Assembly (NCBI GenBank): GCA_020853025.1
Contig: JADYZP010000029.1
Coordinates: 1 to 64,000 of the forward strand
Length of the DNA: 64,000 nt
From: Burkholderiales bacterium
GTDB taxonomy: Bacteria; Pseudomonadota; Gammaproteobacteria; Burkholderiales; Casimicrobiaceae
Direction of reading: 5' to 3'
Positions within the stretch are counted from its first letter, which is position 1; each line of letters starts with the position of its first letter. The translations under genes and the position numbers were made by a program. This document shows, piece by piece, positions 41,156 through 49,566 of this stretch. Below the pieces are notes generated by a model. The model was given only the letters and a program-made list of their open reading frames with translations. It was not told where the DNA came from and made no database searches.

Positions 41156-41178
41156 CCGGCCGCCGGCTGCGCGGCCGG
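41156..41178 (-). terminator. GC-rich stem-loop after the fused methyltransferase gene
   Basis: Perfect 8-bp stem CCGGCCGC / GCGGCCGG with a 7-nt loop, about 31 nt past the stop of the upstream (leftward) gene and before dctP. There is no T-run, so it may attenuate or stabilise rather than terminate. Confidence 0.35.
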
Positions 41179-41208
41179 CCCCTCCCCACGACGCGGGTCG
41201 CGCGCCAT

Positions 41209-43137
41209 TCACGCCGTCGCCGTCTCCCGGTCGGCAATCAGCCGCTTCACCAGCCGCACTGCCTCGACGGCATTCGGTGCGAAGCCGTCGGCGCCGATCT
41301 GGGCGGCGAATTGCGCGCTGACCGGTGCACCACCGACGATCACCATGCATTGCGTGTCGAGGCCGCGCTCCTTGACGCCGGCGACGAGCGCGCGCATCTC
41401 GCCCATCGTCGTCGTCAGCAGCGACGACAGGCCGAGGACGTTCGGCTCGAAATCGGCGATCTCCGTGTAGAACTTCTCGCGCGACACGTTGATGCCGAGG
41501 TCGCGGACTTCGAAGCCGACGCCGCGCAGCATGGTGGCGACGAGATTCTTGCCGACGTCGTGCATGTCGCCGGCGACGGTGCCGATCAGCACCTTGCCTC
41601 GCTGCTGCTCGCCGGTCGCCGCGAGTCGCGGCGCGAGCACGTCCACGGCCGTCGCCATCGCCCGCGCCGCGAGCAGCACCTCGGGGATGAAGGCGGCGCC
41701 GGAGGCCATCCGCTCGCCGACCACGCTGATGGCGGCGATGAGCCCGCGCTCCAGGATCTCGCCGGGAGCCAGTCCGCGGTCGAGCAACTCCTGGACATGC
41801 GCCACGATGTCGCGATGCCGGCCCTTGAAAACATCCTGTCGGACCTGGTCGTATTCGTCGGCGGGCGTCGCGATGGCGGCCGGTTTCTCGGGTGCCGCGG
41901 CGGCGAAGGTCGGAGCGGGCCGGAAGGCCCCGGCGGCGAGCGGCAGCCTCCCTTCCTTTTCGATCCGTTCGCCGATGCGCTGCAGCCGCGAGAATACGGC
42001 GGAGGGTGGGACCTCGTCGGCGATTCCGATGACGATGCGCTTGCCCGGCGCAACGGCACGGAACAATTCATCCATGTACGCTTCGAACTCGGCCTCGCTC
42101 GTGCCGGGCATCACGACTGTCGACGGAATCCCGCCGAACAGCGTGAGGTTGCCGCTCCAGTGCCGGTAGTACTCGGCGAGCGTCACCTTGGTCATCGGCG
42201 CCGGGCAGAACGACTCGGCGACGTGCATCCCCGAATCGCGGACCAGGTCCATCAGCCCGCGGTTCTCGCCGTCGGTGTGACACAGCACCAGCTTGCCGAC
42301 CGCCCCCAGCCGGTCCGCGGCCTTGCGGATCCACGGCTGGATCTCCTGCGCGAAATACGGCGGGAAAGTCAGCATATCGTCGAAGTTGGCGCCCCACCAT
42401 ACCACTTCTGCCGGCGATGCCGCGAGGATGTCGAGTTGTTTCTCCATCAGCGGCGCGATCCGCTCGGCGAGCCCGCACATCTCGCGGTAGTGATCCTTGT
42501 AATGGATGAAAAACTGCGTGGCGTCGGAGAGGTCGCGCTGGATGGTGTGAAACGGCGACGCATCGAACGAGCCGATGGCGACCGGCTGTCCGTTGTCGCC
42601 CATGTCGTCCGCCGCCCAGCGACGGAAGCGATCGAAGTTGGGGACCACGTCCATGTGCTCGAACAGGTAGCCCGCCGGCGCGTAGTCCTGCGGCGTCTTG
42701 ATCAAATGCTCGACCAGCGCCGGAATGGTGATTCCGTGTCGCTGCGAATCGACATCGTAATGGGTGGTCGTGCTGACCATGCCCACGGGTGTGTGGTATT
42801 CGACGCGCGTGCGCGGCCCGTCGCGATGTACCCGCACCTCGACGTCCTTCGGCAGCACCACGTCGAACACCGTGTCCCGGCTGTAGAAGATGTTGATGCC
42901 TCGGTGCAGGTACAGCGGCTGGTACTCCGGTGCCAACTGGTCGTCGCAGAAGCGGTGATGGAAAGCCCAGCCTTCGGCGCGTGCAATGTCGTTCATCGCC
43001 ACGCCGGCGTACTGACGCGGCAGCGTGCCGGAGGTCGAATTGGCGAGATACCACAGGTCGAGCCGCGGCACGTACGGCAGCCGATCCACCGTCTCGCCGC
43101 GAAGCGCTGCGAGCACACGGGTTCTGTGTGTGTACAT
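41209..43137 (-). CDS. UroD-type methyltransferase fused to corrinoid-binding domain (CmuA-like architecture)
   Basis: 642 residues in one chain. Residues 1-400 are a UroD-fold methyltransferase (HRTRVLAALRGETVDRLPY start; LCHTDGENRGLM, again His-X-Asp where MtaA has His-X-Cys). A Pro/Ala-rich linker follows (about 405-440), then a helical cap and a B12-binding Rossmann domain with AGDMHDVGKNLV (His about 526) and IVGGAPVSAQFAAQIGAD. The same order is known from chloromethane methyltransferase CmuA. The ATG at 43137 has AAGGAGGAAACC directly upstream, so the longer frame is rejected. It probably demethylates the ligand of TRAP system 2, with transfer to THF by the pterin enzyme of operon I. 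Chloromethane as the substrate is not supported, because a gas needs no TRAP transporter. Confidence 0.9.
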   Translation of the reverse strand: MYTHRTRVLAALRGETVDRLPYVPRLDLWYLANSTSGTLPRQYAGVAMNDIARAEGWAFHHRFCDDQLAPEYQPLYLHRGINIFYSRDTVFDVVLPKDVEVRVHRDGPRTRVEYHTPVGMVSTTTHYDVDSQRHGITIPALVEHLIKTPQDYAPAGYLFEHMDVVPNFDRFRRWAADDMGDNGQPVAIGSFDASPFHTIQRDLSDATQFFIHYKDHYREMCGLAERIAPLMEKQLDILAASPAEVVWWGANFDDMLTFPPYFAQEIQPWIRKAADRLGAVGKLVLCHTDGENRGLMDLVRDSGMHVAESFCPAPMTKVTLAEYYRHWSGNLTLFGGIPSTVVMPGTSEAEFEAYMDELFRAVAPGKRIVIGIADEVPPSAVFSRLQRIGERIEKEGRLPLAAGAFRPAPTFAAAAPEKPAAIATPADEYDQVRQDVFKGRHRDIVAHVQELLDRGLAPGEILERGLIAAISVVGERMASGAAFIPEVLLAARAMATAVDVLAPRLAATGEQQRGKVLIGTVAGDMHDVGKNLVATMLRGVGFEVRDLGINVSREKFYTEIADFEPNVLGLSSLLTTTMGEMRALVAGVKERGLDTQCMVIVGGAPVSAQFAAQIGADGFAPNAVEAVRLVKRLIADRETATA

Positions 43138-43167
43138 GGTTTCCTCCTTACCGACAGCGATCGAAGA

Positions 43168-43197
43168 GCCACCCGTCGGGTGGCGCGGTGCGCACCG
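43168..43197 (-). other. two adjacent inverted repeats in a 5' leader
   Basis: GCCACCC-GTC-GGGTGGC, followed after one base by CGGTGCGCACCG. They lie 31-60 nt upstream of the fused methyltransferase ATG and about 145 nt past the GntR stop. They could end the regulator transcript or act in the leader; no U-run is seen. Confidence 0.35.
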
Positions 43198-43249
43198 CCG
43201 GAATATTCGACGCAGCGCTGCCGCTTGTCCAGAACGCAGCGACATGCGC

Positions 43250-43263
43250 TTGATGCAGATCAA
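43250..43263. promoter_or_regulatory. FNR/Anr box TTGAT-GCAG-ATCAA
   Basis: Perfect match to the FNR-family consensus TTGAT-N4-ATCAA, 113 bp upstream of the fused methyltransferase ATG in a 204-bp intergenic gap. It suggests that this gene and the TRAP genes behind it have a second, oxygen-responsive promoter independent of the one before the PanB homologue. Confidence 0.55.
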
Positions 43264-43341
43264 GCGGCATCGGCGTGCCGCGGCGCGCAGGTTCGCGCTC
43301 GCGACCCGTGCCGGCGACTCCGTTGGCGGTGGTGTTGTGCA

Positions 43342-44031
43342 TCATCGAAAGTCGTTGCTGACGGTGGCGCGCGTGAACGCCTCGATCTTGTCGATCAGCC
43401 GGTCGGTGCCCGTTGCGGCGCCATCCTCGTCGCCGGCGGCGATCGCGCGTGCGATATCTGCGTGCAGCTTGGCGGTCTCGGGCATGTCGGGTGTCTGCTG
43501 GTAGTGGTGGTACCAGAAGCGCCGCGACAGCGACTGCGTAAGCCGCATTGCGCTGACCGTGAATTCGTTGCCGGCGGCAACGAGGCAGAGCTCGTTGAAG
43601 GCGCGGTCCACGCGCATGAAGGCGATGCCGTCGTTGCGCCGTGCGCTCTTCTCGAACTTGTCGGCGATCTCGTCGAAGCGTGCGCGCACGTCCGCAGTCG
43701 CCCGCCGCGCAGCGCTGCGCGCCAGCAGCCGCTCGACTTCGCGGCGCAGCTCGAGCAGGCGCAGCTGGCCACTGACGTTGATGTCGGAGACGATCACTCC
43801 GCGGCGCGGCAGGATAATGACCAGGCGCTCGCGGGCAAGGCGCTGCAGCGCCTCGCGGATCGGCGTGCGACCGATGTCGAGCCGCTGCGAGAGCTCGCCC
43901 TCGGACACCGCCGTGCCCGGGGGCAGCTGCAGCGTGACAATCAGCTCCTCGATCTCCGTGTACGCCTTCTCGGTCAGCGTCTGCGGCCCTCGTGGGCTCG
44001 CCGCAGCTGCGCGAGGCGGTCGCGGCGTCAG
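43342..44031 (-). CDS. GntR family regulator, FCD subfamily
   Basis: 229 residues. The N-terminal winged helix-turn-helix is at about residues 25-90 (AYTEIEELIVTLQLPPG, LSQRLDIGRTPIREALQRLARERLV), followed by an all-helical FCD ligand-binding domain with the metal-type motif DRAFNELCLVAAG and HADIARAI. No ATG, GTG or TTG exists in frame near the conserved N-terminus. The best start is CTG at 44031, overlapping the PanB-homologue stop as CTGA. FCD regulators usually repress degradation operons and respond to an organic acid. The shared 23-bp sites A-D are its likely operators. A site sits in front of its own operon, giving autoregulation. Confidence 0.85.
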   Translation of the reverse strand: MTPRPPRAAAASPRGPQTLTEKAYTEIEELIVTLQLPPGTAVSEGELSQRLDIGRTPIREALQRLARERLVIILPRRGVIVSDINVSGQLRLLELRREVERLLARSAARRATADVRARFDEIADKFEKSARRNDGIAFMRVDRAFNELCLVAAGNEFTVSAMRLTQSLSRRFWYHHYQQTPDMPETAKLHADIARAIAAGDEDGAATGTDRLIDKIEAFTRATVSNDFR

Positions 44032-44897
44032 AGTTGTCGTCTTTTTTGCATCATGCCGAGGAATCGTTCGTACTCCTTGTCGTCGACGCCATAGCTGTGG
44101 TCGTCGTCGGGGAAGCTGCCCGACTTGACGTCCGCAACGTACTCCTCGATGCCGCGCACGGCGACCTCGGTCAGGTTCGCGTAGCGCTTGGTGAACTTCG
44201 GCTTGAAATCGGTAAACACGCCCAGCAGGTCGTGGCAGAGCAGAATCTGGCCGTCGGTGCCCACGCCGGCGCCGATGCCGATGGTCGGTATCTCCAGCTC
44301 TGCGCTGATGACGCGGGCGATCTTCGCCGGCACCGCCTCGAACTCGAGCATGAAGCAGCCAGCGTCCTGGATGGCGAGCGCATCTTCGAGGATCTTCATC
44401 GCGGCGTCCGCGGTACGGCCCTGGATCCGGAAGCCTCCGAACATGGCGATGGTGTGCGGCGTCAGCCCGATGTGCGACGCTGTCGGAATACCGGCGTCGA
44501 CCAGCGCCTTCAGGATGTGCGCCTGCGCTTTGCCGCCCTGCGGCTTTACCGCATCGCACAGCGCTTCCTGCATGAAACGCGTGGCGTTGGCGAGCGCCCG
44601 GTCGACGCTGTTGTAGCTCTGATAGGGCATGCAGCCCAGCACGAACGTATTCGGCGCGCCCCGGCGCACCGCGCGCGCGTGCATCACCATCATTTCCATC
44701 GTCGCCGGAATCGTGTTCGGATGTCCGTGCGCGATCATCGCCAGGCTGTCGCCGACCACCGCGACGTCGATTCCGGCCATCTCGGCCCACCGGGCGGATG
44801 TGTAGTCGGGCACCGACATGTAGACCATCTTCTCGCCGGTCCGCTTCGAGTCGCGGATGTCGCCGATCGTGCGCTTCTTTCGCTCCTGCTCGGCCAC
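44028..44897 (-). CDS. divergent PanB (ketopantoate hydroxymethyltransferase) homologue, copy 2
   Basis: 289 residues of the KPHMT family. D50 (VGDSLAM) and the catalytic Glu (FEAVP) are kept. The second metal ligand is Cys (LGCMPY, C89) and the VKIEGG glutamate is Gln (VKPQGG, Q120), the same two positions that are changed in copy 1. The start is GTG with AAGGAGG about 9 nt upstream, and it aligns with copy 1 from its MPEQ start. First gene of operon III, translationally coupled to the GntR gene (CTGA overlap). The two copies are clearly paralogous, but not recent duplicates. A folate-C1 transfer role is inferred. Confidence 0.82.
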   Translation of the reverse strand: MAEQERKKRTIGDIRDSKRTGEKMVYMSVPDYTSARWAEMAGIDVAVVGDSLAMIAHGHPNTIPATMEMMVMHARAVRRGAPNTFVLGCMPYQSYNSVDRALANATRFMQEALCDAVKPQGGKAQAHILKALVDAGIPTASHIGLTPHTIAMFGGFRIQGRTADAAMKILEDALAIQDAGCFMLEFEAVPAKIARVISAELEIPTIGIGAGVGTDGQILLCHDLLGVFTDFKPKFTKRYANLTEVAVRGIEEYVADVKSGSFPDDDHSYGVDDKEYERFLGMMQKRRQL

Positions 44898-44910
44898 TGC
44901 CGCCTCCTCC

Positions 44911-44933
44911 TTGACATGCGACTCATATATCAG
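44911..44933. promoter_or_regulatory. putative GntR operator, site C
   Basis: TTGACATGC, seven bases, ATATCAG. The right half-site is identical to sites A and D and the left keeps TnACAT. It sits only 14 bp before the PanB-homologue GTG and overlaps its ribosome site, and is 165 bp upstream of the rightward homocysteine methyltransferase gene, so it may control both directions. Confidence 0.5.
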
Positions 44934-45097
44934 CATTGTGCCACGGGACGCCAACTTGCGCACCGCGTCCCCGTGCGGCTCTGCTCGGGTCGCGATGTGC
45001 CACGGCATCGCCGAAACTTGTCCCGCGTCAACGCGGTGGGTGCCGTTCGCTGCACAATGGACAGGGAGCGCGTTGGCGTCGCACTCTGGAGACTTCG

Positions 45098-46078
45098 ATG
45101 AGCAACCTGCTGAGCCGGCTGCTGGAGCACAAGGACGTCGTGGTTGCCGACGGCGCGATGGGGACAAACCTCTTTCTGGTCGGCCTGGGCAAGGGCGACA
45201 ACGGCACCGCGTGGAACACCGAGCGGCCCGACGCGGTAAAGGGGATTCACCAAGGCTTCGTCGATGCGGGAGCCGACATCCTGCTGACGAACACGTTCGG
45301 TGCGAGCCGCATCCGCCTTGCGCTGCACCACCTGGAAGATCGCGCGCAGGAGTTCAACATCGCCGGGGCGCGCATCGCGCGGGAAGTCGCCGAGCGGGCC
45401 GGCCGTCCGATCGTCGTCGCAGGCGACATGGGGCCGATCGGTGACGTACTGGAGCCGTTGGGCTCGCGCAGCGCGGCCGAGGCCGAAGAGGCGTTCTACC
45501 AGCAGGCTGTCGCGCTGAAGGAGGGCGGCGTCGATATCGCGTGGATCGAGACGATGTTCGCCGACAACGAGCTCGACGCGGCGGTTCGCGCCGTCCATCG
45601 CGCCGGCCTCGACTACGTAGCGACGATGACCTTCGATACCGGCGGGCGGACCATGATGGGCGTGCGGCCCGAAGACGCAATGCGCCGCAGCCGCAGTTTT
45701 TCGTGGCGGCCAATCGCCTTCGGTGCGAACTGCGGCGTGGGACCGTCGCAGTTGATGGATTCGGTCATCGGGCTCGTGCGGGGCGCCGACGGAAGCTCGA
45801 TTGTCGTCGCCAAGAGCAACTGCGGCATTCCCGTGCTCGACAATGACATGCGCGTTCGCTACAACGGCACGCCGGAGGTGCTCGCGACCTACGCCTGCAT
45901 GGCGCGCGACGCCGGCGCGCGTATCATCGGCGGCTGTTGCGGAACGACCGCAGAGCACATCAGGTGCATGGTCGCGGCGCTCGCGAGCCGGCGCAAGGGG
46001 CCGCCGCCGTCGTACGAGCAAATCGAGCGCGCGCTGGGTCCGTTGCAGTCGACCGGTGCGCCGGAGACCGTCCGATGA
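45098..46078 (+). CDS. homocysteine S-methyltransferase family protein (BHMT/MetH N-domain-like)
   Basis: 326 residues, a zinc TIM barrel of PF02574. Visible motifs are VVADGAMGTNLF, LTNTFGAS, the first zinc cysteine in FGANCGVGP, and the double zinc cysteine in IIGGCCGTTAEHI. Members move a methyl from betaine, S-methylmethionine, dimethylsulfoniopropionate-type or corrinoid donors to homocysteine. Here it may use methyl groups from the locus or serve as another demethylase. ATG with CTGGAG about 8 nt upstream. Divergent from operon III across site C; downstream are the toxin-antitoxin genes (40 bp). Confidence 0.85.
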   Translation: MSNLLSRLLEHKDVVVADGAMGTNLFLVGLGKGDNGTAWNTERPDAVKGIHQGFVDAGADILLTNTFGASRIRLALHHLEDRAQEFNIAGARIAREVAERAGRPIVVAGDMGPIGDVLEPLGSRSAAEAEEAFYQQAVALKEGGVDIAWIETMFADNELDAAVRAVHRAGLDYVATMTFDTGGRTMMGVRPEDAMRRSRSFSWRPIAFGANCGVGPSQLMDSVIGLVRGADGSSIVVAKSNCGIPVLDNDMRVRYNGTPEVLATYACMARDAGARIIGGCCGTTAEHIRCMVAALASRRKGPPPSYEQIERALGPLQSTGAPETVR

Positions 46079-46118
46079 GCAGGTCCGACGCAGGCTTGGT
46101 ACGCCGGCAGGAGCATCG

Positions 46119-46373
46119 ATGAACCTGTCGCTGCCGCGCGATCTCGCCGAGGCGATCACAGCGAAGGTCGCGTCCGGTCACTACGATTCCTGGGCACAAG
46201 TCGTGCGAGAGGCGCTGATCCTGCTCGACGAGCGCGATCAGATTCGCGTGCTGCGCCGCGAGCGGCTGCTGCGCGAGCTCGCGATCGGAATCGACCAGGC
46301 GAACGATCGCCAACTGGTCGACGGTCTCGACGTGTTCCGGCGCCTGCGCAACAAGCTGAGCGAGCCCGTCTGA
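46119..46373 (+). CDS. ParD-type antitoxin (ribbon-helix-helix)
   Basis: 84 residues. The N-terminus MNLSLPRDLAEAITAKVAS gives the ribbon and first helix of a CopG/ParD fold, followed by YDSWAQVVREALILL. Expected to neutralise the toxin encoded next and repress the pair. AGGAG is 7 nt before the ATG. Coupled to the toxin by TGATG. Confidence 0.8.
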   Translation: MNLSLPRDLAEAITAKVASGHYDSWAQVVREALILLDERDQIRVLRRERLLRELAIGIDQANDRQLVDGLDVFRRLRNKLSEPV

Positions 46374-46699
46374 TGGAGGCGACGAGCCGCATGCAGTTCA
46401 CGTTCCAGGCGTGCGCCGACCTCAACAACATCTGGGAGTCGATCGCGATGCCGAGCGACCTCTGGGGGTCGACCAATGCCGAGCACCTGGCCGCCGCGCG
46501 TAACTTCGCCGAAAGCTTCGAGCAGCTCTGCCAGCTCATCACGCTGCACCCGGAGATGGGTCCCCCACGCGACACGCTGCAGGACGGCATCCGCAGCCTG
46601 CTGTTCCAGCGCTACGTGATCTTCTACCGTATCCGCGGCAACTGCGTCGAGGTGATGCGGGTGCTGCGCGCTTCACGCGACCTCGACGCCGTCGTCTGA
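46373..46699 (+). CDS. ParE/RelE-type toxin
   Basis: 108 residues of the ParE/RelE superfamily. The typical layout is present: a helical hairpin with ADLNNIWESIA, then the central AARNFAESFEQLCQLITLHPEMG segment, then the beta-sheet with RSLLFQRYVIFYRI and a C-terminal VEVMRVLRASRDLD. ParE members poison gyrase and RelE members cleave mRNA; the sequence does not decide. Starts in the TGATG overlap with the antitoxin gene. Confidence 0.82.
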   Translation: MEATSRMQFTFQACADLNNIWESIAMPSDLWGSTNAEHLAAARNFAESFEQLCQLITLHPEMGPPRDTLQDGIRSLLFQRYVIFYRIRGNCVEVMRVLRASRDLDAVV

Positions 46700-46866
46700 G
46701 CGAGGGAGTGATGGCGCGAAGGTCGCCGCGCTGCAGGCGATCTTCCTCGGTGTCTGATCGCGTCGCCGCACGCCCGCGGCGCGCCCGATGCCGCCTCCGT
46801 CGTTTGGCCACAGGCGGGCATCCCGGCGGAACTTGATCCAGGTCTTCGAGCTGCGGCCGCCAGCAA

Positions 46867-46889
46867 CTAACATATAATCGGTATATCAG
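46867..46889. promoter_or_regulatory. putative GntR operator, site D
   Basis: CTAACATAT, seven bases, ATATCAG, with both half-sites identical to site A read on the other strand. It lies 46 bp upstream of the fhs ATG. A TATAAT sequence is contained in the site (46873-46878), so a bound regulator would cover a -10 element. Confidence 0.6.
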
Positions 46890-46914
46890 AAGCAGCGCGA
46901 ACGACCGACACGTC

Positions 46915-46931
46915 TTTTTTTTGGGGGGGGG
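46915..46931 (+). other. T8-G9 homopolymer tract in the fhs leader
   Basis: Eight T followed by nine G, ending 4 nt before the fhs ATG. The G-run takes the place of the Shine-Dalgarno sequence. Such tracts slip during replication, so the length may vary between cells and tune translation; it is also a common place for sequencing errors. Confidence 0.6.
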
Positions 46932-46935
46932 AATT

Positions 46936-48609
<1,674 letters not shown>

Positions 48610-48623
48610 TCGTAGCCAGTCAT

Positions 48624-49250
48624 TTGGAACGCGACGCCGCTCCATCCTCGGCCATCGCCGGAGCGAAGGCGGCGCTCAGGGCGCGCGTGCTGGCCAAGCG
48701 TGACAAGCTTTCGCAAGCTGCACGCTCGGCGGCTTCGCGGCGCATCGCCGCGCGCATCGCCGCCCTTCCCGCGTTCGAAGCGGCGCGAGTGGTGATGGCC
48801 TATGCAAGCTTCGGCAACGAGGTCGATACCTGGACGCTCATCGCCGAGACATTGGCGCGAGGCAAGAGGCTCGTGCTGCCGCTCATCGACCGCCATCGCG
48901 ACGCCCTCGCGCTGCATTTCGTTTGCGATCCCGACCGCGAGCTGATGGCCAACGCATGGGGCATTCGCGAGCCCCGGCCGGACATCTGTCCGCCAGCGAT
49001 GCTGGCGGAGCTCGATTTCATCGTCGTTCCCGGCCTCGCCTTCGACCAACGTGGCGGGCGCCTCGGATACGGCAAGGCGTACTACGACCGGTTGTTCCAT
49101 TCGTTGGCAGGCGACGGCGCGATGCCGTTTCGCATCGCCGGCGCATTCGACCTGCAGATCGTGGATCGTGTTCCGATGGACGCTCACGACGTCGCCGTGC
49201 CGCACATCGTCACCGAAGCGCGCGTGATCGAATCGGCGGCGAGCGTCTGA
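48624..49250 (+). CDS. 5-formyltetrahydrofolate cyclo-ligase
   Basis: 208 residues. Family features are the N-terminal KAALRARVLAKRDKLS, the substrate loop LDFIVVPGLAFDQRGGRLGYGKAYYDR (in two halves) and the C-terminal DRVPMDAHDVAVPHIVTE. It converts 5-formyl-THF to methenyl-THF, rescuing folate that accumulates when formyl-THF is abundant. No ATG is in frame before the conserved part; TTG at 48624 is the best start, 14 bp after the fhs stop. Probably one transcript with fhs. Confidence 0.85.
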   Translation: MERDAAPSSAIAGAKAALRARVLAKRDKLSQAARSAASRRIAARIAALPAFEAARVVMAYASFGNEVDTWTLIAETLARGKRLVLPLIDRHRDALALHFVCDPDRELMANAWGIREPRPDICPPAMLAELDFIVVPGLAFDQRGGRLGYGKAYYDRLFHSLAGDGAMPFRIAGAFDLQIVDRVPMDAHDVAVPHIVTEARVIESAASV

Positions 49251-49337
49251 TACGAACCGACCGCGAGTGCCTCGATTCCGGCCAGCAGAAATCGATCCGG
49301 GTTCTCGTGCCGAAGGGCGACTGCCTGTAGGAGCGGT

Positions 49338-49535
49338 TCAGGCCACTTCGAACAATCTTGCTGCGCCCATGCCGCCGTCGACGCACATCGTGGCCACGAC
49401 GTGCTTGACGCCGCGCCGGCGTCCTTCGATCAGCGCGTGGCCGCCCAGCGTCGCGCCGTGCGTCATGTTGAAGGCGTCGCGCCAGCTCCTGGCCAGTCCC
49501 GTGCGTGCGGTGGATACGACAACGGCTTGTTTCAT
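49338..49535 (-). pseudogene. thiolase remnant with large internal deletion
   Basis: A 65-codon frame whose N-terminal half reads as the start of an acetyl-CoA acetyltransferase ([19 protein letters not shown], then [12 protein letters not shown]). Its C-terminal half reads as the very end of the same family ([14 protein letters not shown], then [15 protein letters not shown]). The roughly 320 residues between, with the active-site cysteine and histidine, are missing. The junction falls at Gly-His-Ala, a tripeptide present at both ends of intact thiolases, which suggests recombination across short homology. It directly follows the beta-oxidation gene upstream, the usual place of its thiolase partner. 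CGGAG precedes the ATG. Confidence 0.75.
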
Positions 49536-49566
49536 GGTCGAACACTCCGGGGCGACGACGCGCCCG

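Noticed and set aside
41209-43137. Assignment as chloromethane methyltransferase cmuA
   Set aside because: Only the domain order matches with certainty. The TRAP transporter context and lack of the other cmu-cluster genes argue for another methyl donor.
43190-43220. Fifth operator site at an ATATTCG sequence upstream of the fused methyltransferase
   Set aside because: The second half-site is missing at the required seven-base spacing on either strand.
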